Shown piece by piece: positions 1 through 12,539 of a stretch of DNA of 64,000 nt. The notes beneath the pieces were generated by a model. That model searched no databases and was not told the origin of the DNA. It worked only from the letters and a program-made list of their open reading frames with translations. The stretch spans positions 20,786,040 through 20,850,039 of the forward strand of contig NC_045145.1 of assembly GCF_008831285.2 (NCBI RefSeq). The letters are read 5' to 3'. Origin of the DNA: Nymphaea colorata. Taxonomy: Eukaryota; Streptophyta; Magnoliopsida; Nymphaeales; Nymphaeaceae. How positions within the stretch are numbered: the first letter of the stretch is position 1; every line of letters starts with the position of its first letter. The translations under genes were made by a program, and so were the position numbers.

Positions 1-170
1 TTATGATGAGTAGGCATTTTTTTAATATAAATGTACTTCTGTTATGGTGTTAAGCACAGCCTAGGCAGTGAGTTGAGCCTCTAGCCTAATGCTATATTAC
101 ATGGGTATGGATACAAGTGCGGATACGGTTGAGGAGAACTTTAAGAAAAACTTGGGAATGGGGATACGGC

Positions 171-172
<2 letters not shown>

Positions 173-214
<42 letters not shown>

Positions 215-228
215 CATATATATATATA
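173..228. repeat. CA/TA compound microsatellite
   Basis: A run of CA dinucleotides passes directly into an interrupted TA run. It is read directly from the sequence and explains the His/Thr then Ile/Tyr repeats of the open frame that crosses it. Confidence 0.95.
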
Positions 229-1353
229 AGAAAAAAGAAAAAGAAAAAGTGTGGATATTTGAATTCATAACATACCCGACCTCACCATGCCTTTTTGATC
301 TCTACCATGAGGGGCAGTTCAAACGTGTTATAAATTCACATAAATGTGTCTTTTCTCACTTTTGGTTCTGCATCACATCTCAAAAATTTGTAGATCTTTC
401 TTTAATTTATATAGATATTCTATATGTGTATATTGAAGAGAGCAGCAATGACATCAAAATAATTAAGAAACGCAAGAGAGGTTGTCGTTTGTTTAGTATG
501 ATAAACTGCCATGAAGGGAAGATAAGTTAGACAGGCAGGTCCTGTTGTTTACACATTTTCATTACTTGGCTTGACGCTGAAATGAACACCATTCCATGTG
601 TTCGAAGAACCTTCCACCCATCAGTTTTAAGTACATCTCTTCCTCTGGCCGCTAGGGGCATTCAATTTCAATCTGCTTATCATTCATCAGCAAGAAAGGC
701 CCGGGGAAAATCTCAACATGGTCGAAAGGCTTCAAGATCTGTCTTAGACCATGCGCCGGTTTGCAGTGGGATGGGCAGAAGTTGCCACCCACTCATCTCT
801 ACACCAAACATGCTGCTCTCTCTCAACGGAACTGAGAAGAAAAAAAATCTTCTGCAAAACAAGGGCTCACTTGAGGGAAGGAGGAAAAAAAAAACAGGAC
901 ACTAGAGAATGCTGATTGTTCCTTAGATGGGTGCTGGAGATCTTCAGCCTGCTCCAACCCTACAACTTCTGTCCAAAATTGGAGAAATCACTGTGCTTTT
1001 ATTCACGCCTCATGATGTATTAAAAAGGTCCCAAATTTTGGATGGTCTTGCACTTGGTCAAGCCCAAAATATGGCCTCGGGTGCATTGACTATACCCGAC
1101 ACAACCGCACATGCACCCAAGGCTACCCATAATTAAGTCGTACCAGTTTGACACAGGTACTGCGCCATTTCAGCAGTATCTGTGTTAGATAGCTTAGGAT
1201 TAGGAATGTTAAGCTGACCGATAAAAAAAATAAAATAAAATGCATTGTTAATTTTTAAAATAAACTATAAAGCTGAAGCATTACTGAATGAAATTGAAAA
1301 CCTATAGTCATTATCCCCCATGTAGGCGTTCCCCAGAAAACGTAGTCATCACA

Positions 1354-1357
<4 letters not shown>

Positions 1358-1402
<45 letters not shown>
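1358..1402. repeat. TA microsatellite
   Basis: About 22 uninterrupted TA dinucleotides in AT-rich spacer DNA. Confidence 0.95.
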
Positions 1403-1408
<6 letters not shown>

Positions 1409-1965
1409 AAAGAAAGAATGTTCTCAAATATAATGTTCTCAAATATAAACTTGATTATCAAAAATGTATATAGTCAATTTACAGTTTTATGAAAAATTGA
1501 TACACAATAACAATTTGTCTTTGTGTCTGCCACTAATATTATGCATATAAGAAACAATCACTCTACTGCAGAACATGTTTTTCATACTTCAAACATCCCT
1601 GCAAAATCTACCTCTATAACAGGCATTGCCACAACTCTATGGACACAGTTCTGGGATGCAAATTCAGTGAGAACTTCATCGAACTGATCAGTGTCAGAAT
1701 CATAGTTCTTCTGCAGCTTCAGTCTCTTGAAAAGAATCAAAGATAGTTATAGAAACACCAGATAAATAAACATCATGTTGGTATTTGGTAGTCCTGATTT
1801 GGACCGATACATAAGTGACATGATAATAATCAAATAATGAGTCTTATTTGATACAGAATGGTGAAGTAAAACTTCAACCCAGCAGCCAACACGAATTCGT
1901 CCAAATTTGAATGAGTTGCTACTCGAACATGGTGATCATATTCCTGAAGTTGTATCCAGAAAGTG

Positions 1966-2298
1966 CTTATATTTAAAAAGCACAATGCACTATTGAAAAG
2001 CACAATGCACTATTGAGTCTTGCTGAGTGTTTCATGAACTGAGAAGCCTTCTGCTGCATAATTAAAGAAGTCATTCAAATTGGCAGATGATTGGTGTGCT
2101 GACACGTGGTATCTACTGCTTCTTATATTTAAAGAGCACAATGCACTATTGAAAAGCACAATGCACTAAAAAAAAAGGATTAGCTACATTGAGTCTTGCT
2201 GAGTGTTTCATGAACTGAGAAGCCTTCTGCTGCATAATTAAAGAAGTCATTCAAATTGGCAGATGATTGGTGTGCTGACACGTGGTATCTACTGCTTC
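1966..2298. repeat. Tandem duplication, ~156-bp unit, two copies
   Basis: Unit 1 (1966-2121) and unit 2 (2122-2298) share long identical blocks, including the stretch from the TGAGTCTTGCTGAGTG motif to CTACTGCTTC. Unit 2 carries an extra A-rich insertion (about 2168-2186). Each unit itself begins with a doubled AGCACAATGCACTATTGAA motif. The near identity implies a recent event. Confidence 0.95.
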
Positions 2299-2324
2299 AA
2301 ATTGCATATGTAACAGTGTGACAG

Positions 2325-2700
2325 ATATCGCAATGTTTTCGAAAATATTGCGATTTTAACGTGAAAAAGCAGAAAAAATAAAAAAAAGGGAAAAAATCGT
2401 GATATTTTGAAAAAATAGGAAAAAATATTTATCGCACTATTACCGCGTTTTTTTTCGTGATTTTTTATTCTTCTATTTGTTAGCATTGATATTATCATGG
2501 ATTTAAATATAAACTTCAACGAAATTATTTGCATCATTTTTATTATCATTAAAACATTCCTTTTATCACTTTTATATAGTTTTATTCATGTTTTCCTATT
2601 AGTTTCTCATTTATTTCATTTATACCTAATTTTTTTATTTTTAAAATTTTCCAAGATTTTCCCCAAAAAACCTGAGAAAAGTCCCGAGAACGATATTTGT
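2325..2700. other. AT-rich low-complexity spacer
   Basis: Runs of A/T with repeated GATAT and CGATTTT-like words. Open frames on both strands are composition artefacts (Ile/Phe/Leu/Lys rich). It may belong to a dispersed AT-rich repeat family, but no ends or target duplications are visible. Confidence 0.4.
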
Positions 2701-3024
2701 GACCCTGATATGTACAAAATCAGTCATGAAGTTAATATGCCACAACCTTGGATGATGTTAAAAGCATTAATTGACAGAGTACGAGATGAATGCAATTACA
2801 TCAGAAGGAACGCCTATCTAGGGCGTGTCATGTTTTTACGCTGTCTTTGCTCATATGAAAATATGGGAGACAAATCCATTCAGTGTTAAGAAAATATGTT
2901 CATTTCAATTATGGTTTTGCTTTCATTTCACCTAAAACCTTTACATAATAACATCATTTTCTACAATATTGCACTAATGCAAATCATGTGGGTACAACCC
3001 TTTTTTATCAGAATATTACCTAAA

Positions 3025-3112
3025 TGAACTGCAAACCAAAAATTTGAACCCTGACCTCTTGTAACTTAAGAGATCAAGTCAACTTTCTAACCCAGTGCTG
3101 AGAACCCTTCTT
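3025..3112 (-). repeat. Possible tRNA-derived SINE remnant
   Basis: On the minus strand the sequence holds an A-box-like word (CTGGGTTAGAAAG) and, about 40 bases on, a B-box-like word (AGGGTTCAAAT), the spacing expected of a decayed RNA polymerase III internal promoter. No poly-A or target duplication was identified, so this is weak. Confidence 0.25.
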
Positions 3113-4973
3113 TGTTTAGAGAAAATTATCCACAAATTTTGCAATACTTAACAGATAAATTAGAGAATATCACTTTACAGAGATGGTTAACTATGGATCA
3201 AACAGAGTTTGCACATTCTTTCCCTTTTTATTTTTATCATAAGTTTACATTTGTACCTCCTTTAGTTCCTCATACTTCTGCCTGTTTTCTGCCATTAGGC
3301 GGTCTCTCATCTGCTTACCTTCTTTCTCTCTATGGCACCAATATGCTCTAGGCAGGTGACGGCAACCACTAGCTGAAAGATATGTGGAAATGCAAACAGA
3401 GAAAACTAGCGATATGAAGAACCAGTACCTTACATCTGAAAAGCTAGGTTGAACATGGGAAGTAATCGAAAGAAGCATAAACACACAAAGGCTTGGAATT
3501 TGGGCTGGACTTGAAGAAACGAAGTCTAAATAGTCGATGAGCTGAAAGAATCTATTGTGCCAATAGTTAGCATAACTCAATAGCAGAAAAAAGGGACCAT
3601 TACCATACCTGTTAAAAGATGAAAGTGCACCACAGGGAGAGAAAAAAAAAAAAAAGTATTGTGGAGTCTATAAACAAAAGACCTACAAATAAAAAGAAAA
3701 TCTGCAGAAATTTCTCCCACCCCCAACTTAGTGAATCAAAAAAACATTAAGATGGGCAAACTTTAATTGTGAACCAAAGAAGGAGAAATAAAGCAATCAA
3801 AATATTACCAGGAAAAGGAATTCCACTGACGAGGGCAACCAATGCATATATCTGCCAGGTAAAGAGAGAGAGGAAGTCCCAAAAAATCATTAAGATGGGC
3901 AAACTTCCTTGCATATAACATGGCTTTAGTTTGCAGTGTCATCCAAACACCCTCTAAAATTTTAGGTGACTGCTTTTTTATGCTATAGAGCATGGCTGCA
4001 TGGAAAATCTTCTGGTTTCCTAAATAGTAAATATCAATATTAAATCTCTAATTCTAATTTCTGAAGTAAAAAAACTCAACTAAAGCCTACTAATTTTTCT
4101 TTCTAGAAGTTCCTCAACATGACCACTACTTCCTTTCGTTGTGAAACCTGTTTCCTATTATAATTCTAATAGACCAGAAATCATATTAGGAACATTTATA
4201 TGTGTGTGTGTGTGTGTTTGTGGGGTGTGTTGGGGGGGGGGTTGGGGTGGTGTATTTTTAGACAATTTTTTCGGGTGATTCTACTGATCTTTATTTCAAT
4301 CATTCTTAATTCAGCTAAAACCCTTATTTGTGTTGGTAGGATAACATGTTCTGGTTGAACAGTTTGATAACCTGGTGGTTTGGGACCCAATTTTGGCAGG
4401 CTTGGGTCAGCACAGTTGGATTCATGACAGTTCTTGAAATAATTCTCAGAATGTAGCTTATTCTTCTCCTTTGATGTATCTTTTTGTCCCTTTCAGTTAG
4501 ATATCAGTGTTTTTCCTAGTTTCTCTCTTTTTCTCCTATTTTTTCAGAAAATAAATACCATCATTTGTGCCTAGATTTTTCACGACTAGAAAAGTTGTAC
4601 ATATTCTATTGAGTACTTGTAACCACCATGGATAGGTCCAACTCAGCTAGACTGTGATACAAGCTTATGAGTTGTGTTTTGAAATAATTCACTAATTTTT
4701 TGACACACTTTCGTCAGTGGCACATGCCGTGATATTTAACTGGAAAGTTGAAAATTGTGGTGTATAATTTAACATGGTTGTTCATCAAATGAAGCCATTG
4801 TTCACAAAACATGGTCGCACATTCCACATTCGTTTTCTGAATTTTCCTTTTTCTGTGTATACTTGTGATAGCATATCTAAATTTCTCTTTGTTTTGGGTC
4901 AAGCATTACATCGTTATGCTTTCACCATTTAAATTATAGTCTTGACCATCTGTCTACTTATTGTTAACTTCAG

Positions 4974-6679
4974 GTGCATTGTGGCTTTATGAAAAATGGA
5001 GGCGCAGATATGGATCCTGTAGATATCAAGTTTGTCAAGGGATGCAACTATGTTGTGGCCTCAGGCATATTTGATGGCTATGATATACCCCATCAACCTT
5101 CCAATATAAGTAGGAGATCACAAAAGCTCTTTTGTTTTCTTATGGTCATTGATGAGACAACCCTTGCTCATATTAGGGCAAATGGCAGCATCAAGGAGGA
5201 GAATGATGGGGGAAAATGGGTTGGTATTTGGCGCCTTGTGACACTGCACAAGCTCCCATATGATGAACCAAGAAGGAATGGGAAGGTTCCTAAAATATTG
5301 ACACACAGGTTGTTTCCACAAGCAAGATATAGTATTTGGATCGATGGAAAAATGGAGCTTATAGTTGATCCCTTGCTCATTTTGGAAAGGTTAGTAAATA
5401 CGCTGTCAAATTTTGCAATAAGAATGCACATGCGTTGCCCTTGCTAATTTTCTTTCTGGGTAAATTCCTTTCTGCCCATCCTTTTTTTCCTAATCATCGA
5501 AAGGGACTTTCATGCTTCTGACTTTCATGATATTCACCAAATTTTTCCTGACTACACACAATTTGTGGACTTAAAAGTCTTTGATTGTGGGAAAGGTGAC
5601 ATTTTAAGTTATTGTCGTTGAAAATAAAAAAAATGGATATTATACGTGAGAAAAATGAAATGGGCAATATTGTTATTTAATTTTTAAGAATAGGTTGTGT
5701 ATTCCAGAGCCTAGCCATGTATTCAGAGAACATGCTGCCGATCTCAGGAGATTCAAAAATCATGACACTTCCTGAGTTGAGGTTAGAAGGTTGGCCTGTC
5801 AATGGAAACTTTCCTTATTCATATCTGGCTGTTGACAAAGTTCTTTCATTTAACAAATAAAACTTCATGCTCTTGAATGAACATATTATTTGCTGTGAAG
5901 ATCTCCGGTAACCTCTTTGAAAATGCCAAAACACTATTATTCTGCTCCTTCAGTTCACCTTTTTTCTACTTTGCCCTCATGTTGTTCCACGCAACAAGTT
6001 TCAGGTATCTGTGGCGTGGTGGTTATACTTTTGCAATAGCTCAGCACAAACATCACAAGAGTATATATGAAGAGGCTGATGCCAACAAAAGAAGGAAACG
6101 ATATGCTCGACCGCTTATTGATCTGCACATGAAAATCTATGTATACGAAGGAATGAAACCATGGAGTTCCAAGAAGAAAACTGTCAGTGGTAAGTTCAGA
6201 TAATTGAAATTGCTGTCTCTCACTTGCCTCCACTTTCTATTGCAATGAAATTCAGACCATTGTTTCTGGATCTTAGTTTCATGAAAGTGCTACTCATTGC
6301 AGATGTTCCTGAAGGAGCCATCATCATTCGTGAGCACACACCTTTGAACAATCTTTTTTGCTGCTTGTGGTTCAATGAGGTGCACATGTTCACTCCAAGA
6401 GACCAGCTAAGTTTTGGTTATGTTGTTTACAGGTTAGGAGACCATTTCAAGTTTCATATGTTCCCCAATTGTGAATATAACTCCTTATTCATATTGCACA
6501 AACACACGAGAGAACATTCTTCCAAGGTTGAATGGGTCAAATCATTGAGTGAATTCAAGGGGAATAATAGTGGGTTGAGAGAAACCAAGGGAGGATTGGG
6601 CCTTTGGACTCCTTATCCTGGGAACCTAGATATAGTGGAAATTCCACCTGTTTCAAGGGTTTCAGAGCATTCAAGATAG
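4974..6679 (+). CDS. DUF616 (TOD1/MUCI70-like) protein, C-terminal exons
   Basis: Three exons are supported: 4974-5389, 6005-6189 and 6303-6679 (stop TAG), joined in phase to give 325 residues. The protein matches the DUF616 family, which includes Arabidopsis MUCI70 (a putative Golgi glycosyltransferase for seed mucilage) and TOD1. Recognisable family segments are VHCGF at the first exon start, WIDGKMELIVDP before the first junction, EHTPLNNL then LWFNEVHMFTPRDQLSFGYV in the third exon, and MFPNCEY followed by HTREHSSKVEW. The first exon follows a TTAACTTCAG acceptor and starts inside the domain, so N-terminal exons (membrane anchor and FGG-type region) should exist upstream. I could not find them in 1-4970: they may lie beyond the left edge, or be lost. 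The domain itself is intact, with no in-frame stop, which favours a real gene. Substrate is not deducible. Confidence 0.8.
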
Positions 6680-7833
6680 AAATAAATTATATGGTTATTT
6701 TGGTGGACTCTCGTCTGCTTCTCACCTTTTGCATAAATGGTTAAAAGAAGTATTTGGCCATAAAAATGTGGTTGCTCATTTGTGAAGTGTGAATCCTCCA
6801 GGAATTGAGGAACTCAGTTCTATATATACCAAAATATGACTTTATATACATTTGAGAAAATTTCATAAGAATAAATCATTTTTTTTAGCTTCACTAGTTC
6901 TACACTCCGTGGGGCACAATCGTTCAAGAGCACGAAGTGTATCAAAAAACAATCATTGATTTAGTGGATCCATTGTGGTAAGTTGCTTACGTTAGCCATT
7001 ATGGATTCAGCTTAGTTTATGCCACAGACGTGGTGGTTCAAAGTTTTGAGGTACTAGAACTTGGTCTGGTATTAGTTCGAACAATTGTAATGTTTGCTGA
7101 AAAAGCGGCGCCATGAGCTTTATACGCTTATAAAGTCGAGACTCATAGTATTCATGTTTTCAAGCTCTCGTGTTGCGATGGCAAGTTCTTGAAATCGTCT
7201 TAGTTTCACCATTGTTCAAATTTGCAATTTTACAGGTCTGTGAGAGCAATCATTTCTTCGGCTTAATTGCAGAATAAACTTTGTCTAACCTGCAAAGTGC
7301 AACTGTTTGCGTTGGATTGAAATGGTAGGGTCGACTCCGCCAAAACCCCTCTCTCTCTCTCTCTCTCACACACAACACCCACACACCCACGTATATGGGT
7401 AGAATATCTTTTCACAATGTAGGCCCTTGATTTTCAACCACGGGGACAACAGCACAAGCCTATTGAGGTTACATCTGAAGGGCCAACTTATAAGAACATG
7501 AACGATTTTCAGCAAAACTTGGTGACTAGATAATCAAGTTAGTTTACAATCCGCAACATAACAAAATGCCGCCTAGATTATACTCTGGCTCGACCCTACT
7601 AAGCCTTCGTATCAGAATTTTTTCATAGCTTCTAGATCGAATGACGTAAATCAGTAATCTTTCCTTTTTGGGGTGAGTGATTGTAAACGATTCCGAGAAC
7701 TGAAAATAAGTCTAACCAGATTATGCTATATAGAACTTTTGACCTCCTCCAACTTGATGGCATTTTTAATGTCTAACCACTTTGGGATGTTGACCCTGTT
7801 TTTTGTTACCTTTCCATTTCCCACACAACAAAA

Positions 7834-7915
7834 AAGAGAAGATGACCATATTTAAGATGTATCGTTACAGCTTAAAGAGAAGATGACCATATTTAAGATG
7901 TATCGTTACAGCTTA
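7834..7915. repeat. Tandem duplication, 41-bp unit, two copies
   Basis: Units 7834-7874 and 7875-7915 are the same 41 bases read in direct orientation, including GATGACCATATTTAAGATG. Confidence 0.97.
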
Positions 7916-8087
7916 AAGCGAATGTTGTCATAATGGTGGATCTAGAACCTCTATTTTTCCACAATCTTGGCCTGCCTGCTGTTAATCGTCTTCACTGTAA
8001 CTTGCTTTCCATGCGACAGGCTAGTTAGCATTTCGAAACATGGTTTTCATTTTATTATTGAGAAGTCGATATAGACTGGAGAAGATG

Positions 8088-8182
8088 CTGGCGGAGAGGA
8101 CAAACATGTTAGTTTTTATAATTGATAGACGTCTGCTGGCGGAGAGGACAAACATGTTAGTTTTTATAATTGATAGACGTCT
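8088..8182. repeat. Tandem duplication, 48-bp unit, two copies
   Basis: Units start at 8088 and 8136 with CTGGCGGAGAGGACAAACAT and are identical for nearly the whole period. A multiple-of-three length keeps an open frame across both copies, so the repeated peptide is a by-product. Confidence 0.97.
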
Positions 8183-8329
8183 TTCTGCTTTGACGACGGA
8201 TGGCATTCAAGGTGACTTAAAAACAAATAATGGTTTCTGCATGCCACGCTGTGTACACAACGAGTATGCGTTTGGGGGTGGATCTTACTACTAATATATA
8301 TATTTACTTGAATGCCTTAACATTGCATG

Positions 8330-8530
8330 TGCACAAATTCTTAACTCTTACCTTATACCCTTATCATTATTTCATACCCTTGTTGTTCTCATACTTGTTA
8401 TATGAGATAACGATAGAGATATGAAATAATGACAGAGGTATAAGATAATGAGAACAAGATAATGATAAAAATATGAAAAAATGATAGTGGTAAGAGATAA
8501 TGAGTATGAGATAACAACAAAAACAAAACA
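8330..8530. repeat. Imperfect inverted, GATAATGA-rich minisatellite
   Basis: The left part (about 8340-8400) carries CTTATAC, TTATCATTATTTCAT and GTTCTCAT words. The right part (about 8402-8520) carries their complements several times over (ATGAAATAATGA, GTATAAGATAATGAG, GAGAACAAGATAATGA). The structure is a variable short repeat flanked by its inverse. Confidence 0.7.
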
Positions 8531-11023
8531 AAAAAAAATGAAGATGTTGTTTTGCTGCTCAGAGAGGTATATTTGTTAGGTATATTTGTTATAACAATCT
8601 GCATATAAAGACTGACAATCATTTGGTCTGAACTCTGAACATTATTGAATCTCTTTTTTTCGAATTCTTTTTTGTCCTTATAAAAAAATTACTTTTTCTG
8701 TTAATCGTGAACATTTTTAGTCACTACTATTGGCGCATGAAAATTTGGTGCACAGCAGGACGCACATAATAACCCGCTTATCCTAAAACAGTTATTTCAA
8801 TGGTCCTTACTTTTGACTGCCCTTTTTTTGGCCTCTACCTAGCTAGCGAGGGACCAAAGAATATTCTGAGTATGCGGAGTGAAACTTTGTCAAAGCTAAA
8901 AAGGCTTACCCTATAAAGGAAAACGTCCAAGGACGAAGTAAAGGGCGATCAATCATCTATACTTTACAGCTTTCAGTGGACTCCTTTTACATGATTGGTG
9001 GTGGCCAAATGTATTTCTACAAGTTTGGTGGCACCTTTGATTCATCATATATTTAAAAAGGGATGGGACGGTATTCATCGTAAGGGGATGGGACGGTGGC
9101 AGAGGCTAAACATCTGCTTTCTGCTATTTCTATTATTACTGGATGCAGGAAATGGCATGCCCAGAATGGGGTTTGGGACCTTTTTGTGAACACAAACTTG
9201 TAGATTAGGCACCCATTTATTGCTAAGAAAAGCCCAGGAACCTATCCCCATGCAGATGCTTTGTTGGGACAAACTTAATGGTACTTTACTAAGATAGAGT
9301 ATTTTGTGAAATAAAGTTAACAAATCTCAATCCCCTTATACTATTTCTAACAACACTTGTAAATCTAGTCCTTCTCTAAGATTGTCTGTCTGTGAAACAC
9401 AGTTTTTTCTGCACTAGTATTAGCGCGGTGCCACCAAAAAGTATACAAGGATTTAGATTGCTTAACTTTGTTTGACAATACGATCTATTGTAATGAAGTA
9501 CCGTTCAGTTAATCGAAATTCAGAACTACTAGAAAGATAAAAAAAAAAAAAATCCGTAGGGATCGCAATTTCTCGATGATATCATGTACCCTCATTTTAC
9601 CAGTTCACACGGCGTATCTTCATGGGCATGTCTTCATAAATCATGATCGCGGTTGCAGTTCAAATGGGTCCAATTCGTATTTTGTCGAAAGACTCCATGC
9701 CATGAAAAAAAAAAAAAAAGAAGTTGTAAGTTCTCAAAGGGCATGTTTGATTTGCCAGGTTCTAGAATTGAAAGTTATCGAGTTTGGGAAAAACATACAC
9801 TGGTTGTGGTTAGGGAGGGTACCCAGGGTTTCAATGATGGCGTTTGAATGATGCAGACTCCTCGTCAGAAAACATGGGCTAAATAGTGTCTATGTTACAT
9901 ATGAAGCAAGCAGGGAATCCTTTTAGGTTTTTAGCAGCTTACCTACTGCAACACAAGTTTTCAAACAACTCAAAGTGACTAAAGGAAAAGAATCGCCATG
10001 ACCCTCTATAGTTTACACGAACCTAACTTTTTTCAAGGGCTATTGGTCTTGCAAATTTCTATTCATTACTTTGAATATGGTCCAGGCGAGCAGACCGTTG
10101 CTTTTGGGGGGTTAGAGCTGCATTGGTATCAGGTAGAAAACTTTTATTTTGTTGCTTTAGATATAGTAGGGAGAGGAAATGGGTCCACAATGTCATGCTA
10201 CGTAGTTAGCATGCCTATAACCTGCTACGATATCAAACAGCAAAATATTAACAGCAGATGAATTTGACCATTGAATTGTTCCTCTCCAAGCAGCAAATTT
10301 CAACATAAGATCTCTTACTTTCTTTCTCCTCAAGAAAAAGATTGGGGGGTTGCCATTGATTTGCAGCCACAAATTCTTTGTAGTTGGACTTTCCTCCAAG
10401 TTTTTTTTTGGAATCTCAGTTTGGTTGGCTTTCACCTCAAATTCAAATGATTCTTTCGTGCTACCCACTCGAGGTGCCACGAATTCTATGTTCTTCTTGG
10501 CGTCAAATTCAGCCCACCTTCATCAATCATTCAAGTCCAGTTGGTATCTAGACGTGGTTGGCCTCTGCTTGTTCTAGCAGCTTGAGATTGGGGTGCAAGC
10601 GGATTAGATTCGGATTAATACATAGGTTTGGGTTCAATTACATTGGGTAATATATATTATGTATATCCGTCTGTCATGGCCACCTGAGCTGAATCCCCAC
10701 ATGTAGTGGGAATATGCCTATTAACAGCCGCTTTGATATATGGATGGGCCCGATATCAGTTGATTCATAAGAAATGTTTGGTTCATTATAATGAATAGTT
10801 AAAAAAAAAAACAAAAAGAAAAATGTGATAGGCACTTCACGCATTTTTCTTTTTATTTTTCATGATAGATTAGACGAATCTTCTTGTTTATATATATATA
10901 TATAAAATTTTACGTATCAAAATGGCTATTAAGAAACCACCATCCAACAATCAAGATTTAACAAATAGGCTCCTCATTTTTCCTTAAAGTTCTTAGATTC
11001 CTGTCCATATCAGATAAAATTAT

Positions 11024-11641
11024 CTAAAAATTAGAAAAAAAGAAAAGCCCCTCACCTTTGCATGGGAAGGCGAGGGCACTCTCCGTCGTCCATGGAGTGT
11101 GGAAATCACTTGATGATGATGGGCCTTCATCTTCGGAACAACCTCTCCACGCTACTGATTCTCCGTTAAAAGCAGCGAGTCGCACTGTTTCGTTCCACAT
11201 GTCACTGTGCCCAAGACAAAGAAGAGCGGCGAGCCCATTGCACAATGCGGCTTCCACCATAGTATTCTTGTAAATGAGCTCCATCAGCACTTGTTGATCC
11301 GATGTATCCATATGTTAAAAGCCACTTACTTCTTAGTGCTCAATGTAATGGAGATAAAATTGATGGGGCGCAGTCGGGAAAAGATGATCGGATTTAGTTG
11401 GCCTCAAGCTCCCAACATCAAGAAAGACGATCGAAATGTCATTTGCTTCCAGCTCCATGCCGGACCATGTTAAGTTCACCGGAAATCCGCTTATCAAGCC
11501 CAAAGAAGACCCACTAAACTCCTCAACATCGAGCCATGAGATGCTAAACCGTGCAACATTTCGTATCAACTGCTTGGCGATCTCCATCATGTTCATGGTC
11601 GACCCTTCCATAAGTGTGGTTGAAACTAAACCATAGTCCAT
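11024..11641. pseudogene. Decayed copy A of an inverted duplicated sequence
   Basis: On the plus strand it contains, in order, words giving CGFHHSILVNELHQHLL (about 11240-11292), a GGGCGCAGTCGGGAAAAGAT block near 11366 and SSSMPDHVKFTGNPL (about 11448-11492). The same words occur in the opposite orientation in copy B, at roughly half amino-acid identity. Open frames run on both strands (11333-11641 and 11024-11311 minus; 11436-11636 plus), so the ancestral coding strand is not certain. The family is not recognised. Confidence 0.45.
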
Positions 11642-12098
11642 TACTAACTAGAAGTGCCATGATCTACAAATCAAGCCAAGAGGCAAAGACCTGAACCTAG
11701 CAAAGATTTTTTTATTTTATTTTTTGAAATAATTTTGGTCTAAACTGAGTGTTTTTGAAAACCATTTCCGGCAGCTAACATTTCTTGTGAAATGTGAGAA
11801 TTCGAAGAAAAAAATTAGGCGCCTACTTGTTAGACTTGAAATGTGGCTTGTTGTTGTTAGGCGATCTTCTTCATTCATTTTTACATGACGAATTAAACAT
11901 AAAGTTATTGCAAAAGACCACCTAATTAACTGGCTGTCAAGAAACCACCGCCATATGGAAGGATTGACAGTGAGCCCGTGGAGCAGTTGATAAGACTTGT
12001 TGCAGAGATTATTTGGCAGCAGTAATCTCACGAATTTGCCTTAAAACACAAATTCATGAAACATTGTAAAATATGTAATAAGGAGTTACCGTCGCCTC

Positions 12099-12536
12099 TT
12101 AGGCTGCTGGATGTAAAGACTTTTTGACAGGGTCTTCCTTAAGGTTGAGAAAGCGGTTTCCGGTGAACTTGAAATTCTCCGGCATGGAACTGGATACAGA
12201 CCACATTCCAATCATCTTCCCATAACGCGTGTAACTTGAGGCGAACAAGGCCCGATCATCTTTGCCGACTTGTACCCCATGAATTTGATTTCCATCCCAT
12301 GTGCCCATCAAGGAGTTATTTCAATAGAAGGGCCATTTCAACATGGTTCCCGCCTTCCTTCACCTTGTAAAGCATCGGGAAAGCCGAGGAAGGAAGAAAA
12401 ACAAGAGCTCGAACAACTGCTCCCGGAGCTCATTCACGATCATACGTTGGTTGAAGCCCGATTGCGTAGTGGACTCTATCTGCAACTAAAAGGTTTAGAG
12501 GACAACGGAGAAAGGACAATAGATAAGACACTGTAA
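12099..12536. pseudogene. Decayed copy B of the inverted duplicated sequence
   Basis: Read on the minus strand it gives SGFNQRMIVNELREQLFEL (about 12459-12402) and then a 70-residue frame (12311-12099) containing VGKDDRALFASSYTRYGK and SSSMPENFKFTGN. These parallel copy A in the same order but on the other strand, so the two copies form a large imperfect inverted repeat with about 450 bp between them. The minus-strand frame is the better preserved of the two. No family is recognised. Confidence 0.45.
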
Positions 12537-12539
12537 ATT

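Larger units (their letters stand above)
1..1581. other. Intergenic, no supportable gene
   Basis: Short open frames occur here, but none shows a recognisable domain, splice structure or codon pattern. A (CA)n(TA)n microsatellite lies at about 173-228 and a (TA)n run at about 1358-1402. A small direct repeat (ATGTTCTCAAATATA) occurs twice near 1418-1447. I see nothing else in this stretch. Confidence 0.6.
1582..3372 (-). pseudogene. Decayed minus-strand host gene, last two exons
   Basis: Two blocks read like coding DNA on the minus strand. The terminal block (1725 down to the stop at 1582) encodes 47 residues ending VEVDF-like (VIEVDFAGMFEV) and follows a TTTTCAAG acceptor. The upstream block (3372-3257) starts after an ATCTTTCAG acceptor, reads LVVAVTCLEHIGAIERKK, then changes frame to read MRDRLMAENRQKYEELKE before a GT donor at 3256-3255. 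The two blocks join in phase 0 (ELKE/RLKLQ), giving a charged helical segment. The internal change of frame suggests a one-base deletion, or that one of the two readings is spurious. I do not recognise the family. No convincing upstream exon was found, so this is probably a decayed or partial gene rather than a working one. Confidence 0.4.
6680..11023. other. Intergenic spacer with small tandem duplications
   Basis: No gene supportable. It contains the DUF616 3' flank, a CT/CA-rich tract near 7350-7390, tandem duplications at 7834-7915 and 8088-8182, an imperfect inverted minisatellite at 8330-8530, and poly-A/AT tracts (9540-9553, about 10891-10904). Open frames near 9000-10580 resemble no known family. 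Confidence 0.5.

Noticed and set aside
117-1136. Three plus-strand open frames of 69-137 codons
   Set aside because: One is translated microsatellite; the others have no domain, no splice context and no coding bias.
3805-3993. Minus-strand 62-codon frame, and a repeated CATTAAGATGGGCAAACTT word at 3748 and 3888
   Set aside because: The repeat is only about 20 bases and the frame has no recognisable content; it is too weak to add to the decayed gene at 1582-3372.
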